Assembly (NCBI GenBank): GCA_040387835.1
Contig: JAZKCZ010000002.1
Span: 769,818-833,817, forward strand
Reading direction: 5' to 3'
Length of the DNA stretch: 64,000 nt
From: Myxococcota bacterium
GTDB taxonomy: Bacteria > Myxococcota > UBA727 > JABDBI01
Below the pieces are notes generated by a model that made no database searches, was not told where the DNA came from, and worked only from the letters and a program-made list of their open reading frames with translations. Of this stretch, positions 16,623 to 25,406 are shown one piece after another. Numbering within the stretch: position 1 is the first letter of the stretch; every line of letters begins with the position of its first letter. Both the position numbers and the translations under genes were made by a program.

Positions 16623-17042
16623 CTAAAAAGCGACAGCACGAGCGGTACAGCTCATTCGAAAAATGGCTGCGCCGCTAGCGAGATCCTCTCCCTTTTCCAC
16701 AACGACCCGGGCATCAAAAGATTTTTCATCCCCCAAATTGCCACCGCCCAATTCCAAACCCGGCACAAAAAATCGGATCCGATACGCGTCAGGCGTTTGC
16801 GCTTCAGTCCCAAAAACCCAAAAGCCAAGCGGTATCCCGGAGCGCCAAACAGCGATTTGATCACCCGCTAAGCCAAGCGACATTTGAGTTGAATGAAACG
16901 AAAGGAGTGGCTTACCTGTGATACTGCTTTCAGAAAACGAAAGGCTCTGGCCTTCTGGTCCCTCACAGGAAATCTGCCAGCTCGCAAGTGACATCGCGGC
17001 ACTTAAAAAATACAAGGCAAATCCAATCAGCGATATTTTCAT
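16623..17042 (-). CDS. Secreted hypothetical protein
   Basis: 139 residues from ATG 17042. The signal peptide MKISLIGFALYFLSAAMSLA starts here; the ORF could begin 24 bases upstream but that part is unlike a signal. The body is beta-rich, with one cysteine near the mature start (WQISCEG) and one near the end (RMSCTARA), possibly a disulphide. The size and Cys placement resemble the secreted protein at 6481, but no repeat of sequence is obvious. It abuts the stop of the convergent gene by one base. Confidence 0.65.
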   Translation of the reverse strand: MKISLIGFALYFLSAAMSLASWQISCEGPEGQSLSFSESSITGKPLLSFHSTQMSLGLAGDQIAVWRSGIPLGFWVFGTEAQTPDAYRIRFFVPGLELGGGNLGDEKSFDARVVVEKGEDLASGAAIFRMSCTARAVAF

Positions 17043-17096
17043 GCGATGACAGTAGCATGAGCTCACCGGGTGTTTTCAAGAAAGATCAACACCCTT

Positions 17097-17510
17097 CTAA
17101 GGCCTATCCGCACAATGCCATTTGCCGCGCGATAATATGCAGTTGTAACCGCACACCTCTTTCTTGCCCCGGCTTTGATGGCATTCGAATTTTTTTGGCG
17201 CTCCCACGTGAACATCGATATCGCCACCAGTAGGCGCAGGCGCTATACTAGCCGCCTGCGGCTGACTCACCGCCTCAACCGGCGGTGTTTGAATACCCAA
17301 ATAGCCTTCCCGATAGCCGCGCCTAAAAATTTCTTTTTGTTCCTCGCGGCACTGCGTCGCATATTGGGTATTCATCAAACGCTTTCGCTGGGCATCATTT
17401 CGACCGAGCGCATAAGCACTTTCATGGTTGCAATAATTCATCTGAAAAGTTTCGCGCATGCTCGCACACCCACCGAGCAGAACCAATATCAGTAGCAATA
17501 ACGATTTCAT
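17097..17510 (-). CDS. Small DUF2799-like lipoprotein
   Basis: 137 residues. Lipobox LLGGC at residues 11-15 of MKSLLLLILVLLGGCASM. The mature part has SAYALGRNDAQRKRLM...REEQKEIFRRGYREGY, resembling DUF2799-type envelope proteins (the YALGRxDA...F.RGY.EG pattern). A Pro/Ala-rich linker and a C-terminal Cys cluster (CHQSRGKKEVCGYNCILSRGKWHC) follow and would form disulphides. It is likely anchored in the outer membrane. Family assignment is moderate and function unknown. Confidence 0.7.
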   Translation of the reverse strand: MKSLLLLILVLLGGCASMRETFQMNYCNHESAYALGRNDAQRKRLMNTQYATQCREEQKEIFRRGYREGYLGIQTPPVEAVSQPQAASIAPAPTGGDIDVHVGAPKKFECHQSRGKKEVCGYNCILSRGKWHCADRP

Positions 17511-17554
17511 GTAACAAAGCTAACATGTCAAATCGCAATGCCCAAATCTCGGGC

Positions 17555-17797
17555 CTATTCATTTGGTTCAACAAAACTTGCTCCGACAACAGCCCCGCCC
17601 AGCACCACGCCCATAACACCTAAAAAGCCGCTTTCGGGCACAAGCACCAAAACAAGCAGACCAAGTGGTATTGACCAAGAAAGGCCCCAGGCGAAATCAA
17701 CATTTCTTGAATCAGTGCGCGGGTGTTGAACAATCGTCGTTTCGGCGGCAATCACAGAAACAAAGAGAAATCCCATCATCAATACGAATGTTTTCAT
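17555..17797 (-). CDS. Small membrane protein with signal peptide
   Basis: 80 residues from ATG 17797, chosen because MKTFVLMMGFLFVSVIAAE is a signal peptide; the longer ORF from 17938 has a nondescript N-terminus. The mature part has a short polar stretch, then two adjacent hydrophobic segments (WSIPLGLLVLVLVP, GFLGVMGVVLGGAVVGA). No strong Shine-Dalgarno site is seen. It resembles the hairpin layout of the genes at 628 and 1098 in miniature. Function unknown. Confidence 0.5.
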   Translation of the reverse strand: MKTFVLMMGFLFVSVIAAETTIVQHPRTDSRNVDFAWGLSWSIPLGLLVLVLVPESGFLGVMGVVLGGAVVGASFVEPNE

Positions 17798-18087
17798 ATA
17801 AGAAGAAACGAAACCATAACCAGTGTTACTCCGCTCAACAACCCAGGCTGTTGAAAAAATTTCATCGAAGTGCGACAAAGAATGTATGCCTAAATATGTA
17901 TTATTAATTATTTCGCTTGCTACAAGTTCGTTTCTCATGACCTATTCCATACAAACGCAATGGTCAGAAGGAACTAAGTGGGTAATTGAAAATACGAGCT
18001 CGCCTTGGTTGCTCCATGCAGTCTCAGCGCCTTTCTCGCATACGGCGCCTATGTTATAGCTAATTTTTATCCATTGCGGAGGCAAGG

Positions 18088-19347
18088 TTAAACTGGAGGC
18101 TTTTCAGCATCGGCTCTTGGAGCCTCTAACTGTTTTTCTAGCGCTCTTATAGCGACCATTCTTTCCAACTTCTGCCGCTTGTCTCGATACTCTTTTTCTG
18201 CTCGCTCAAGCAACCAAGCTTCACTTTGAAAACGAGCATCAAAGAAAAAGCCCCAATGCTCCGCACGAACAACCGCATCACCCTCTTTGGCCTCATTAAC
18301 CGCTAATTGAACCGCATTTTCTGCAACTTGCTTGATGCTATCTGGCGGCACGACACCTAAATATGCCTTGAGATGGTCCTGTCTAAATTTGTCTTCCGCC
18401 TCTATAGCAATCGCCAGCTTCAGACCAAGAAGCCTGTTTTCAGTCGTGATAGCATCTTTCGTGAACGACAGTAGCATGCGCATGAAAGTCGCCTCATCAG
18501 GCCCCCTGACCCACACCTGGTTTTTGAACCTTCTCTTCAAAGCACCCTGCGTATCGCCCTCCAAGTCGCTCACCTGATTGGAAGTAAAAAACCAAAGACA
18601 ATGCGCCGAATCTCCACCCAGAATCGTTCTAAACGCGCTCTCCAACTCTTCTTGCGCCGTCGAATGATAGTTACTTGTGCCAGGTGTCAACGCCCGCATG
18701 AAAAACTCAGCATCGTCCACCAGAATGACGTTCACTCGACCAGGTTTAGATAAATTTTGCCTGCACAATGAAGCCGCGAGCCGAAAGTTGGCGGCCTTTG
18801 CCAAAACTTGACTCGGCACACGGTAGACTTTGAATTGCGGCCAACGGGCAAGGCTTTCACCCACACCCGTTTTTCCTGTGCCAGGCTCCCCATAGAGCAA
18901 AACGGTGGATTGTTTCAAACCGTTCCTGGCATGAGCCAGCGCCCGGTAAACGACAGCATCCAGTTCTTTCTTGGTTACCGCATTAAAAATGAAACTTTCA
19001 TAGTCTTGGGCGTCATTAGGCTCCACAATGCTCACATGCTCCCAGAACTCGCCTCTTGGCCCCCCCCCTTCTACAAACCAAGTCCACGCTTTTTGCAAAG
19101 AAGAAAGGCTTATCTGCTCTGAAAAAGGCACGGCAACTGAAGACAAAAGCATCACCGCGAATCTAGCCCGCGGCCGTTCATGCAAACCAGCAATGGCATT
19201 TGCAGCAAACCAGGCAATAAACTTGCCTTGCAAAAGTAGATAGTCGGAAGTTGAGAAAGCCGTCGGCGTCCCGTTAGCGCAAGATGCAAACAAAGCAAAT
19301 GCAATAATGCGAATACTCAGTTTGTTATACGAATAAAAAAGGGACAT
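18088..19347 (-). CDS. AAA+ ATPase with lipoprotein-type signal sequence
   Basis: 419 residues from ATG 19347. The N-terminus (FYSYNKLSIRIIAFALFASC) reads as a lipoprotein signal with FASC lipobox and Cys23. A typical AAA+ core begins near 110: Walker A GEPGTGKT (about 153-160), Walker B VNVILVDDAEFF, sensor 1 LWFFTSNQ, arginine finger region GALKRRF, then a helical lid. The overall pattern recalls AAA+ proteins of the FIGNL/spastin kind but is divergent. ATP is absent from the periplasm, so either the signal is misread or the enzyme acts elsewhere, for instance in a host. Its start overlaps the divergent EEP gene. Confidence 0.7.
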   Translation of the reverse strand: MSLFYSYNKLSIRIIAFALFASCANGTPTAFSTSDYLLLQGKFIAWFAANAIAGLHERPRARFAVMLLSSVAVPFSEQISLSSLQKAWTWFVEGGGPRGEFWEHVSIVEPNDAQDYESFIFNAVTKKELDAVVYRALAHARNGLKQSTVLLYGEPGTGKTGVGESLARWPQFKVYRVPSQVLAKAANFRLAASLCRQNLSKPGRVNVILVDDAEFFMRALTPGTSNYHSTAQEELESAFRTILGGDSAHCLWFFTSNQVSDLEGDTQGALKRRFKNQVWVRGPDEATFMRMLLSFTKDAITTENRLLGLKLAIAIEAEDKFRQDHLKAYLGVVPPDSIKQVAENAVQLAVNEAKEGDAVVRAEHWGFFFDARFQSEAWLLERAEKEYRDKRQKLERMVAIRALEKQLEAPRADAEKPPV

Positions 19348-19348
19348 C

Positions 19349-20512
19349 ATGATAAAACGAACCAGCATCCTGTTTCTATTTCTGACTGCGCTACAATTGC
19401 TCGCCACGCCATTCAAAGTAGCCACGTGGAACATCAACAGCGACCGTCGCGCAGAAGAAGGAACCAACATTGATCGGCTTTTCGAAGGCCGTTTTAAGCT
19501 GGAAACCCGAATTAACGCGATCATGCAGACCATAAAGGACGAAAAGCCCGAGCTGTTATTTCTTCAAGAAATCGATCCTCAGGGTTGGGACAAGGTGTAT
19601 GAAGCGCTCAAAGCAGAGGGTTACCACGTCCATAAAACTCCCTACAACGCGAACGAGAAGGCATTTTGGCTAATGACCGCCATTAATCCCGGGCGTTTTA
19701 AGTTCTTGGACAATGGAACTCATTCATTGGTTAACCCACAACTGTTGGATCCAGAGCAGCTGCACAATGTGAAAAATCACGAGGGCAATTTAAACACAGA
19801 TTTTCACAAAATGGTGGCATACGCCAAGATCAAAGACCTTAAAGAGGGCCGGGAATTTTTCACGTTTAATACACACCTGGGCATAACGTGGGAACACAAG
19901 GTTCGTGCAACCAATGAACTGATCTCCACAATCCGAGAAATTGCAAAAGGTGAACCAAGCCTTTTGGCGGGAGATTTCAACTCATTCTCAGATGAACTAC
20001 TCAAAGAAGACACAGAAGTAACCGTCAAATACTCCATGGTGCCCTTGAAAACACAGTTCGATACCCTAATGAGCCATATGAAAACAGCTGATTTGAATAG
20101 CATGACTCAAAAGAATGACGACTCTTTGCACGTGCTTAATCACGATGGATCAGCAATGTTGCCCAGCTCATTTGTCTTTTATTTGTACGATTTCAAAAAG
20201 GGAACCCTTTCCGGGCCTGATTTCGTGCTTCACCAAGAGATATTAGACGGAAAGTCTCAACTGTCAGAAGACAAACAAAGAGAGTTTTTAATTACAAAGC
20301 TGGGTAATCGCTACCCTTTCAGTGGAAGATTTGACCACATTTTTGGGCAAGGCTTCAGTGAAGTGCCAGGAACAGCAAGAATTGTCATTGAGGATATCTA
20401 TCGTTACAATCCGTTCAAACTGGCTGAAGACATGTTGGATGGTGTCATACCGCCATCCGACCATTTGATGTTAGCAACAATGGTAGATTTTGCGGTGCAG
20501 TCTAACGACTAG
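19349..20512 (+). CDS. Secreted endonuclease/exonuclease/phosphatase (EEP, DNase I-like) enzyme
   Basis: 387 residues. A signal peptide (MIKRTSILFLFLTALQLLA) is followed at once by the EEP fold, with all catalytic motifs visible: VATWNIN, LLFLQEID, FNTHLG, LLAGDFNS, FDHIFG and PPSDHLML. The family hydrolyses phosphodiesters or phosphomonoesters with Mg2+; secreted members include nucleases, sphingomyelinases and phosphoinositide phosphatases, and the substrate cannot be told here. The start overlaps that of the divergent AAA+ gene; AAGGGA provides the ribosome binding site. A REP-like hairpin follows the stop. Confidence 0.87.
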   Translation: MIKRTSILFLFLTALQLLATPFKVATWNINSDRRAEEGTNIDRLFEGRFKLETRINAIMQTIKDEKPELLFLQEIDPQGWDKVYEALKAEGYHVHKTPYNANEKAFWLMTAINPGRFKFLDNGTHSLVNPQLLDPEQLHNVKNHEGNLNTDFHKMVAYAKIKDLKEGREFFTFNTHLGITWEHKVRATNELISTIREIAKGEPSLLAGDFNSFSDELLKEDTEVTVKYSMVPLKTQFDTLMSHMKTADLNSMTQKNDDSLHVLNHDGSAMLPSSFVFYLYDFKKGTLSGPDFVLHQEILDGKSQLSEDKQREFLITKLGNRYPFSGRFDHIFGQGFSEVPGTARIVIEDIYRYNPFKLAEDMLDGVIPPSDHLMLATMVDFAVQSND

Positions 20513-20521
20513 GCTTTGCTC

Positions 20522-20545
20522 GATCCTGGCTCACGGGCCGGGATC
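20522..20545. repeat. REP-like palindrome / terminator hairpin
   Basis: GATCCTGGC (20522-20530) pairs with GCCGGGATC (20537-20545) around TCACGG, with one G-T pair. The arms are a variant of the CCCGGC...GCCGGGATCC palindrome found at 34056. It follows the EEP gene stop by 10 bases, so it may also terminate transcription. Confidence 0.6.
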
Positions 20546-20574
20546 ACGGATTTGAAATCGTGGAAATATACTCA

Positions 20575-21846
20575 ATGGCGAAACTAATTCTAATTTCGGT
20601 ATGCCTCTGCGCAACTTTGTTTGCTGCACCTGATTTCTCATGGCTGAACGGAAACTCCCGACAAACAGATTTTCCGCTTGAGACAAAATATTTTACCGGC
20701 CAATTTATCTTCGACGCCAATTACGTCTATGACTTCGCCAGCCCCGCGGACCATTCACTAGTAGGCTCCAGCAACACAGGTCGTACCAATGAACTTCAAG
20801 TCCAACAGTTAGGCATTGGTGGTGACTTCCACTTTAAAAACGTCAGAGGCAGGCTCATGACTCAGTTCGGCCTATACTCAACAATGACCCCCAGAAGCGA
20901 CCCAAGCCCAGCTCGAGGGCAATGGCAGCTCGACGATGCCTATCGATACATTTCAGAAGCTTATGCGGGTTACCATTTCGATCTTTGGCAAGGCGTTAAC
21001 GTAGATGCCGGCATATTCATGTCTTACATAGGATTGTGCAGCTACTACAACTACGAGAACTGGATTTATCAGATGTCGTATGTTTCCTCGAACACGCCGT
21101 GGTATTTTAACGGCGTTCGCATCCAGGCGTTTCCCGTTGAAGAAATCAAGCTTGAGCTCTGGCTAATTAATGGTTGGCAATCATATGGAATGTTTAATCA
21201 GGCACCAGGCGCTGGGGCTCAAATTTCTTGGCGACCGGGCGATCGTTGGGCCTTGGTAACCAATAACTATTTCGGCTACGACACAGCAGGCACACCAGGC
21301 CGGATCCGATTACACACTGACAATAGCGTTCAACATAAGTATTACGACAATCCAAATTCCTGGCTAAGTAAAGCAGCTTTTTCGCTTACTGCGGATCTGG
21401 GCTGTGAAAGCGGGGGAGGCATTGCATGCGGGGAGCAATACTTCGCTGGTCTAATGGCCTATAACAGATTCTGGTTTTGGAAAGATCAGCTGGGGCTAAC
21501 ACTAGGAACGGGGGCAATTAAAAATCCAGGGCGATATTTGGTTGTAGTGCCAGCAATTAATGGCGCCACAGCAGCCTCAGGCACCCCTTATTTTAGCCTT
21601 AAACCAGGCGACGATTTCTGGGCCTGGGACGCATCTGCTACCTTTGACTATATGCCAAACCAATTCTTGACGCTTAGGCTCGAATACACCCACAGAGAAG
21701 CCAGCGTTCCATATTTTGCGAGCACAGGCGGCATCACGCCGCCAGGTGGAAATCATGGCACACCAACCACACTAATACAAAACTGGGAGCCCGACCTATC
21801 CAAGTCAGAAAACCGGGTCAACCTGGCGCTGCTGGTAAGATTCTAG
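20575..21846 (+). CDS. Outer membrane porin, OmpL/beta-barrel porin-2-like
   Basis: 423 residues from ATG 20575 (MAKLILISVCLCATLFAA signal); an in-frame ATG 15 bases upstream is possible. The mature protein is composed of alternating amphipathic strands rich in Tyr and Trp (YFTGQFIFDANYVYDF, GVNVDAGIFMSYIGL, KLELWLINGWQSYG) and ends with NLALLVRF. A terminal Phe is typical of BAM-assembled barrels. The pattern fits the putative beta-barrel porin-2 family. The stop codon touches the encoded CCA of the convergent tRNA-Lys. The transported substrate is unknown. Confidence 0.82.
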   Translation: MAKLILISVCLCATLFAAPDFSWLNGNSRQTDFPLETKYFTGQFIFDANYVYDFASPADHSLVGSSNTGRTNELQVQQLGIGGDFHFKNVRGRLMTQFGLYSTMTPRSDPSPARGQWQLDDAYRYISEAYAGYHFDLWQGVNVDAGIFMSYIGLCSYYNYENWIYQMSYVSSNTPWYFNGVRIQAFPVEEIKLELWLINGWQSYGMFNQAPGAGAQISWRPGDRWALVTNNYFGYDTAGTPGRIRLHTDNSVQHKYYDNPNSWLSKAAFSLTADLGCESGGGIACGEQYFAGLMAYNRFWFWKDQLGLTLGTGAIKNPGRYLVVVPAINGATAASGTPYFSLKPGDDFWAWDASATFDYMPNQFLTLRLEYTHREASVPYFASTGGITPPGGNHGTPTTLIQNWEPDLSKSENRVNLALLVRF

Positions 21847-21923
21847 TGGTGGGTCGTCACGGATTCGAACCGTGGACCAACGGATTAAAAGTCCGATGCT
21901 CTACCGGGCTGAGCTAACGACCC
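21847..21923 (-). tRNA. tRNA-Lys (anticodon TTT)
   Basis: On the minus strand: acceptor GGGTCGT pairs with ACGACCC, the D arm holds GCTCAGCCCGGTAGAGC, the anticodon loop is CTTTTAA (TTT), and the T arm has GGTTCGAATCC. Discriminator A and encoded CCA (21849-21847) complete it. Its first 23 bases are also the 3' end of the ygfZ reading frame, and its CCA touches the porin stop. Confidence 0.97.
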
Positions 21924-22605
21924 ACACTTTGGTGCCGTTTTGTGTAGTCATGAAACCATCTTCTGTCAATGCAGTTTTCTTAACAATTGCGAGCGCCACA
22001 GGCCCATCGCTCTCAAACTCGCTCACCATCGAACTTACCTCGGGTGAAGCGCGTAAAGCTTCGAAATCTTCCTGTGCACATCGAAACGCGACTAAAATAC
22101 GTGAGACTTTGTCATAGGTATTTAGCCGGGAGATAACTTCTTGGCCAATATAGCAACCCTTGTTCCAAGAAATTAGTTTATCCAATCTCAGCTCAAATGG
22201 ATTATTAGACTCACAGATTTCATTCGAGGCTTTAGGCAAACCTCGCGCGATTCTTTGCTCCTCAGAAAGCCGGATTAACTCAAATCCAGGATTGTCGTTC
22301 AGCGATGACACCGATATTTTTTCCGCGAACCAATATTTTTCCAGCCAGCCCATTAACGTCGACGGCTCCTCGTGTGCACTCATCAACATCCAACGATCTT
22401 GTTCTAGCTGATACTGGCGCACTACGTCGACAAGTCTGCCCTTAGAATTAACAAAGCAATTCTCCACGACGGCACCGACTGGCACGTTCAAAATATCCCT
22501 AGTTGAAAGTCGATGCAAAAATGCGGTAGCGTCGGGCCCTGACACTTCTACAAAAGCGCTACAAGGAGACCAAAATGAAATATCGTTTACTTGCACCGGG
22601 ACCAA
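21901..22605 (-). CDS. ygfZ: YgfZ/GcvT-like folate-binding protein
   Basis: Tetrahydrofolate-binding protein related to GcvT that supports maturation or repair of Fe-S enzymes. 234 residues. The diagnostic motif KGCYIGQE is present (about 155-162), along with an N-terminal VSGPDATAFLHRLSTRDI segment typical of the family. The reading frame has no stop before the tRNA-Lys and ends at a TAG in its D loop. The start at 22605 overlaps the divergent aminotransferase by 31 bases; an internal GTG at 22596 is an alternative. Likely a functional gene with unusual borders. Confidence 0.87.
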   Translation of the reverse strand: MVPVQVNDISFWSPCSAFVEVSGPDATAFLHRLSTRDILNVPVGAVVENCFVNSKGRLVDVVRQYQLEQDRWMLMSAHEEPSTLMGWLEKYWFAEKISVSSLNDNPGFELIRLSEEQRIARGLPKASNEICESNNPFELRLDKLISWNKGCYIGQEVISRLNTYDKVSRILVAFRCAQEDFEALRASPEVSSMVSEFESDGPVALAIVKKTALTEDGFMTTQNGTKVWVVSSAR

Positions 22606-23726
22606 CTCCTGTGCCGGATCGTGTGTTAAGCGTCATGGCGCGTTCCATTTACCACCACCGAACCCCGGCCTTTGAAAGGGTTTTCGCTGATTGCATCCAA
22701 GGTCTCAAGTGGGTGTTTCAAACCAATTACGATGTTTTGGCGCTATCTTGCTCCGGAACGGGTGCCTTCGAAGCCACTTTCCAGAATTTTTTCTCGCCCG
22801 GAGACAAGATTATCAATCTCTCCAACGGTAAGTTCGGCGAACGCTGGGGCAAAATGGGCACCGCCTTCGGCCTAAACATGGTCTCGATTGATACCCCCTG
22901 GGGCCAGAGCCCCAAACCGGAACAAATTTTAGAAACTCTGGAAAAACATCCAGACGCCAAGGCCGTATTTTGTGTTGCCAGCGAAACCTCAACCGGCTCA
23001 AGAAACCCCTATGAAGCAGTCGGCCAAATGCTGAAAAGCCGTCCGGGCTGTCTATTAGTTGTCGACGCCATTACCGCGCTAGGCGTGTGGGATATAAGCC
23101 CCGAACGCGACGGCATCGACATCCTCATCACAGGCTCACAGAAGGCCCTCATGCTGCCTCCAGGGCTCGCTTTCCTATCAGTCAGCCCTAAGGGGTGGGA
23201 AGCGAACCAAACGTCGAAAATGCCGCGTTTTTATTTCGACTTGGCCAAAGAAAGAAAAGCGCAAGCCACCAACCAAACAGCGTACACGCCAGCGATTTCC
23301 CTGATGACAGGTCTACAAGAAGCGCTATTAATGATGCAAGAAGAGGGCTTGCAAAATATTTTCGCCAGACATGCCCGCATGGCGAAAGCCGCACGAGCAG
23401 CCATGGCCGCTCTCAACCTAACGCTATTTCCAGACACACCAGCTGACTCGCTAACGGCCGTTAACGCCCCAGAAGGCATTAAAAGCAACAGTGTGTATAC
23501 CGGCCTTAGAGATAGAGCCAACCTAACCATCGCCGGCGGGCAGGACCAACTCAAGGGCAAGATTTTCCGAATCGCGCACCTGGGCTATTTCGACGACTTA
23601 GATATTTTAACGGTATTAAGCGGCCTAGAAATCATCCTAAGACAGGAAGGCTACACCAACTTCCAACCCGGTGCCTCCATCGCAGCCGCCAGCCCGATCT
23701 TAGCCGAAGGCTTCGTCAAGGCATAA
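22575..23726 (+). CDS. PLP-dependent aminotransferase, alanine-glyoxylate / serine-pyruvate class
   Basis: 383 residues. The start LLAPGPTPVPDRVL and the later SGTGAFEATFQNF, ASETSTGSRNPYE, VVDAITALGVW and the PLP lysine motif TGSQKALMLPPG define the class V aminotransferase group of alanine-glyoxylate, serine-glyoxylate and related phosphoserine-like enzymes. Substrate cannot be fixed from sequence. AAGGAG lies upstream of the ATG. Its first 31 bases overlap the divergent ygfZ start. A strong hairpin follows the stop. Confidence 0.9.
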   Translation: MKYRLLAPGPTPVPDRVLSVMARSIYHHRTPAFERVFADCIQGLKWVFQTNYDVLALSCSGTGAFEATFQNFFSPGDKIINLSNGKFGERWGKMGTAFGLNMVSIDTPWGQSPKPEQILETLEKHPDAKAVFCVASETSTGSRNPYEAVGQMLKSRPGCLLVVDAITALGVWDISPERDGIDILITGSQKALMLPPGLAFLSVSPKGWEANQTSKMPRFYFDLAKERKAQATNQTAYTPAISLMTGLQEALLMMQEEGLQNIFARHARMAKAARAAMAALNLTLFPDTPADSLTAVNAPEGIKSNSVYTGLRDRANLTIAGGQDQLKGKIFRIAHLGYFDDLDILTVLSGLEIILRQEGYTNFQPGASIAAASPILAEGFVKA

Positions 23727-23736
23727 CGCTCCTATA

Positions 23737-23761
23737 CCCTCTCCAACTCCGTTGGGGAGGG
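23737..23761. terminator. Bidirectional terminator hairpin
   Basis: CCCTCTCCAAC (23737-23747) pairs with GTTGGGGAGGG (23751-23761) around TCC, with one T-G pair. It sits between the convergent aminotransferase gene and parB. The arms recall the CCCTCTCC-type genomic repeat that also occurs inside rsmG. Confidence 0.7.
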
Positions 23762-23766
23762 TTAGA

Positions 23767-24624
23767 TTATGCTTTTCGTGCGGTGATTTGATCTACCAGG
23801 TCGTTCAGTTGATCGATGCTGCCGAAATGAATGACCAATGAGCCTTCGCCCTGGTTATTTCTCAGCTCAACTCTCGTGCCAAGCACTTGCTCTAAGCGCC
23901 TACGCACTTCTTTTTCTTCACCAGACTCCAGCTTCTTTTTAGAAAGAGGCTTCTTCTGATGCTGTTTTTGCGCCACTAAAGTCTCGACAGCGCGCACACT
24001 AAGGCCCTGCTCTACGATCTCGCCGGCCATTTGCTTGATCAGATTTTGATCGTCCAATCCAAGCAAAGCCCTGGCATGGCCCATCGTGAGTTTTTTCGAA
24101 ACCACACTGTTTTGCACATCCAACGGCAGCTTCAACAGACGCATCGCATTGGTAATTGTGCTGCGTTCTTTACCGACAGCTCTCGCCACCTGTTCTTGGC
24201 TAAGGCCCTGCTCTTCGATTAGGCGTTTATAACTCTCAGCTTCTTCAATAGCATTAAGATCTTCGCGTTGAATATTTTCCACTAGAGCTAGGGTCAACAA
24301 ATCCTTATCGGCAACATCCGAAACAACGCAAGGCACCGTTCGAAGGCCTGCAAGCTCCGCTGCTCGCCATCTGCGCTCGCCTGCGACTATCTCATAGTAG
24401 CCCTTACCTTTGCGCACCACAATCGGTTGTAGGACGCCATGAAGTTTGATGCTTGACGCCAGTTCATCCAGCGCGTCCTGCTCAAAATATTGTCGCGGCT
24501 GGTTAACGCTGCCTCGAATCTCATCGATGGCAATGCTTACCAGTCCTGTTTCGCCTTTAGGCTCGCTTTTCGGAATTAACGAACTCAGACCCCTACCCAA
24601 TCCAGATTGTCTTTTTGAACTCAT
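23767..24624 (-). CDS. parB: Chromosome partitioning protein ParB
   Basis: CTPase clamp and parS-binding protein that organises the origin. 285 residues: N-terminal GLGRGLSSLIP (ParA-stimulating segment), ParB/Srx domain with GERRWRAAELAGL (CTP-binding C motif region) and VENIQREDLNAIEEA, helix-turn-helix (LSQEQVARAVGKERSTITNAMRL and following), and a C-terminal dimerisation domain. It overlaps the parA stop by 4 bases in the rsmG-parA-parB string. A cognate parS site lies in rsmG. Complete and typical. Confidence 0.97.
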   Translation of the reverse strand: MSSKRQSGLGRGLSSLIPKSEPKGETGLVSIAIDEIRGSVNQPRQYFEQDALDELASSIKLHGVLQPIVVRKGKGYYEIVAGERRWRAAELAGLRTVPCVVSDVADKDLLTLALVENIQREDLNAIEEAESYKRLIEEQGLSQEQVARAVGKERSTITNAMRLLKLPLDVQNSVVSKKLTMGHARALLGLDDQNLIKQMAGEIVEQGLSVRAVETLVAQKQHQKKPLSKKKLESGEEKEVRRRLEQVLGTRVELRNNQGEGSLVIHFGSIDQLNDLVDQITARKA

Positions 24625-25400
24625 TTTGCCCCTCCTTTCGCATGCTGCTTAATTACTTCTTTGGCTAGCGCCCCATAAGCTTTCGCCCCTTTCGAAGACG
24701 GGTCATACACGACCGCTGGCAACCCGTGGCTTGGCGCCTCAGATAGACGCACATTTCTAGGTATCACAGATTTGTAAACCATCTTAGGGAAATGTGTCTT
24801 AGCTTCCGCAACCACCTGATGGCAAATCTTGTTTCTGGCATCAAACAGGGTCAGCGCCAGGCCATCTATCTTCAATTGTGGATTCAATGATCCTTGCACC
24901 AACTCAACCGTTTCCAACAAATGCGCCAAGCCCTCAAGCGCATAATACTCACACTGCAAAGGGATAATAACCCCGTTGGCGGCGGTTAAGGCGTTGATGG
25001 TCAGCAGGCCCATAGAGGGCGGGCAGTCCAATATAATATAGTCGTACTTTTTCTCAACGCCAGCCAGCACGCGCTTCAGATGCGTCTCACGGGAGATAGT
25101 CCCCACCAATTCGACTTCTGCACCTGCGAGCTGCGTATTAGAAGGCACCAAGTCAAGGCCAGGCACCGAGCTCTCACGTATGACATCCTCTAACTTAGCT
25201 TTACGGATAAGCACGTGATAAACCGTCTTTTCGTCAGAAGAAGGCGAGACACCAAAACCACTGCTCGCGTTCCCCTGCGGATCTAGGTCCATCAATAAAA
25301 CGCTCTTCTTCTGTGCAGCCAAGGAAGCAGCCAAATTCACCGCTGTCGTCGTCTTGCCGACGCCTCCCTTTTGATTCACAATTCCTATAATACGGCCCAT
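24621..25400 (-). CDS. parA: Chromosome partitioning ATPase ParA (Soj)
   Basis: DNA-binding ATPase that drives origin segregation with ParB. 259 residues. Deviant Walker A QKGGVGKTTTAVNL near the N-terminus, DLDPQGNASSG (A' motif), Walker B YIILDCPPSMGLLT, and the C-terminal VIPRNVRLSEAPSHG conserved in Soj/ParA. It starts 7 bases after rsmG and overlaps parB by 4 bases. The location beside oriC is the usual one. Confidence 0.97.
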   Translation of the reverse strand: MGRIIGIVNQKGGVGKTTTAVNLAASLAAQKKSVLLMDLDPQGNASSGFGVSPSSDEKTVYHVLIRKAKLEDVIRESSVPGLDLVPSNTQLAGAEVELVGTISRETHLKRVLAGVEKKYDYIILDCPPSMGLLTINALTAANGVIIPLQCEYYALEGLAHLLETVELVQGSLNPQLKIDGLALTLFDARNKICHQVVAEAKTHFPKMVYKSVIPRNVRLSEAPSHGLPAVVYDPSSKGAKAYGALAKEVIKQHAKGGAK

Positions 25401-25406
25401 TTTCTG

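Noticed and set aside
19418-19433. Second parS-like site (GTAGCCACGTGGAACA)
   Set aside because: Only the right part matches (12 of 16), and it encodes the conserved ATWNIN motif of the EEP enzyme, which explains the bases.
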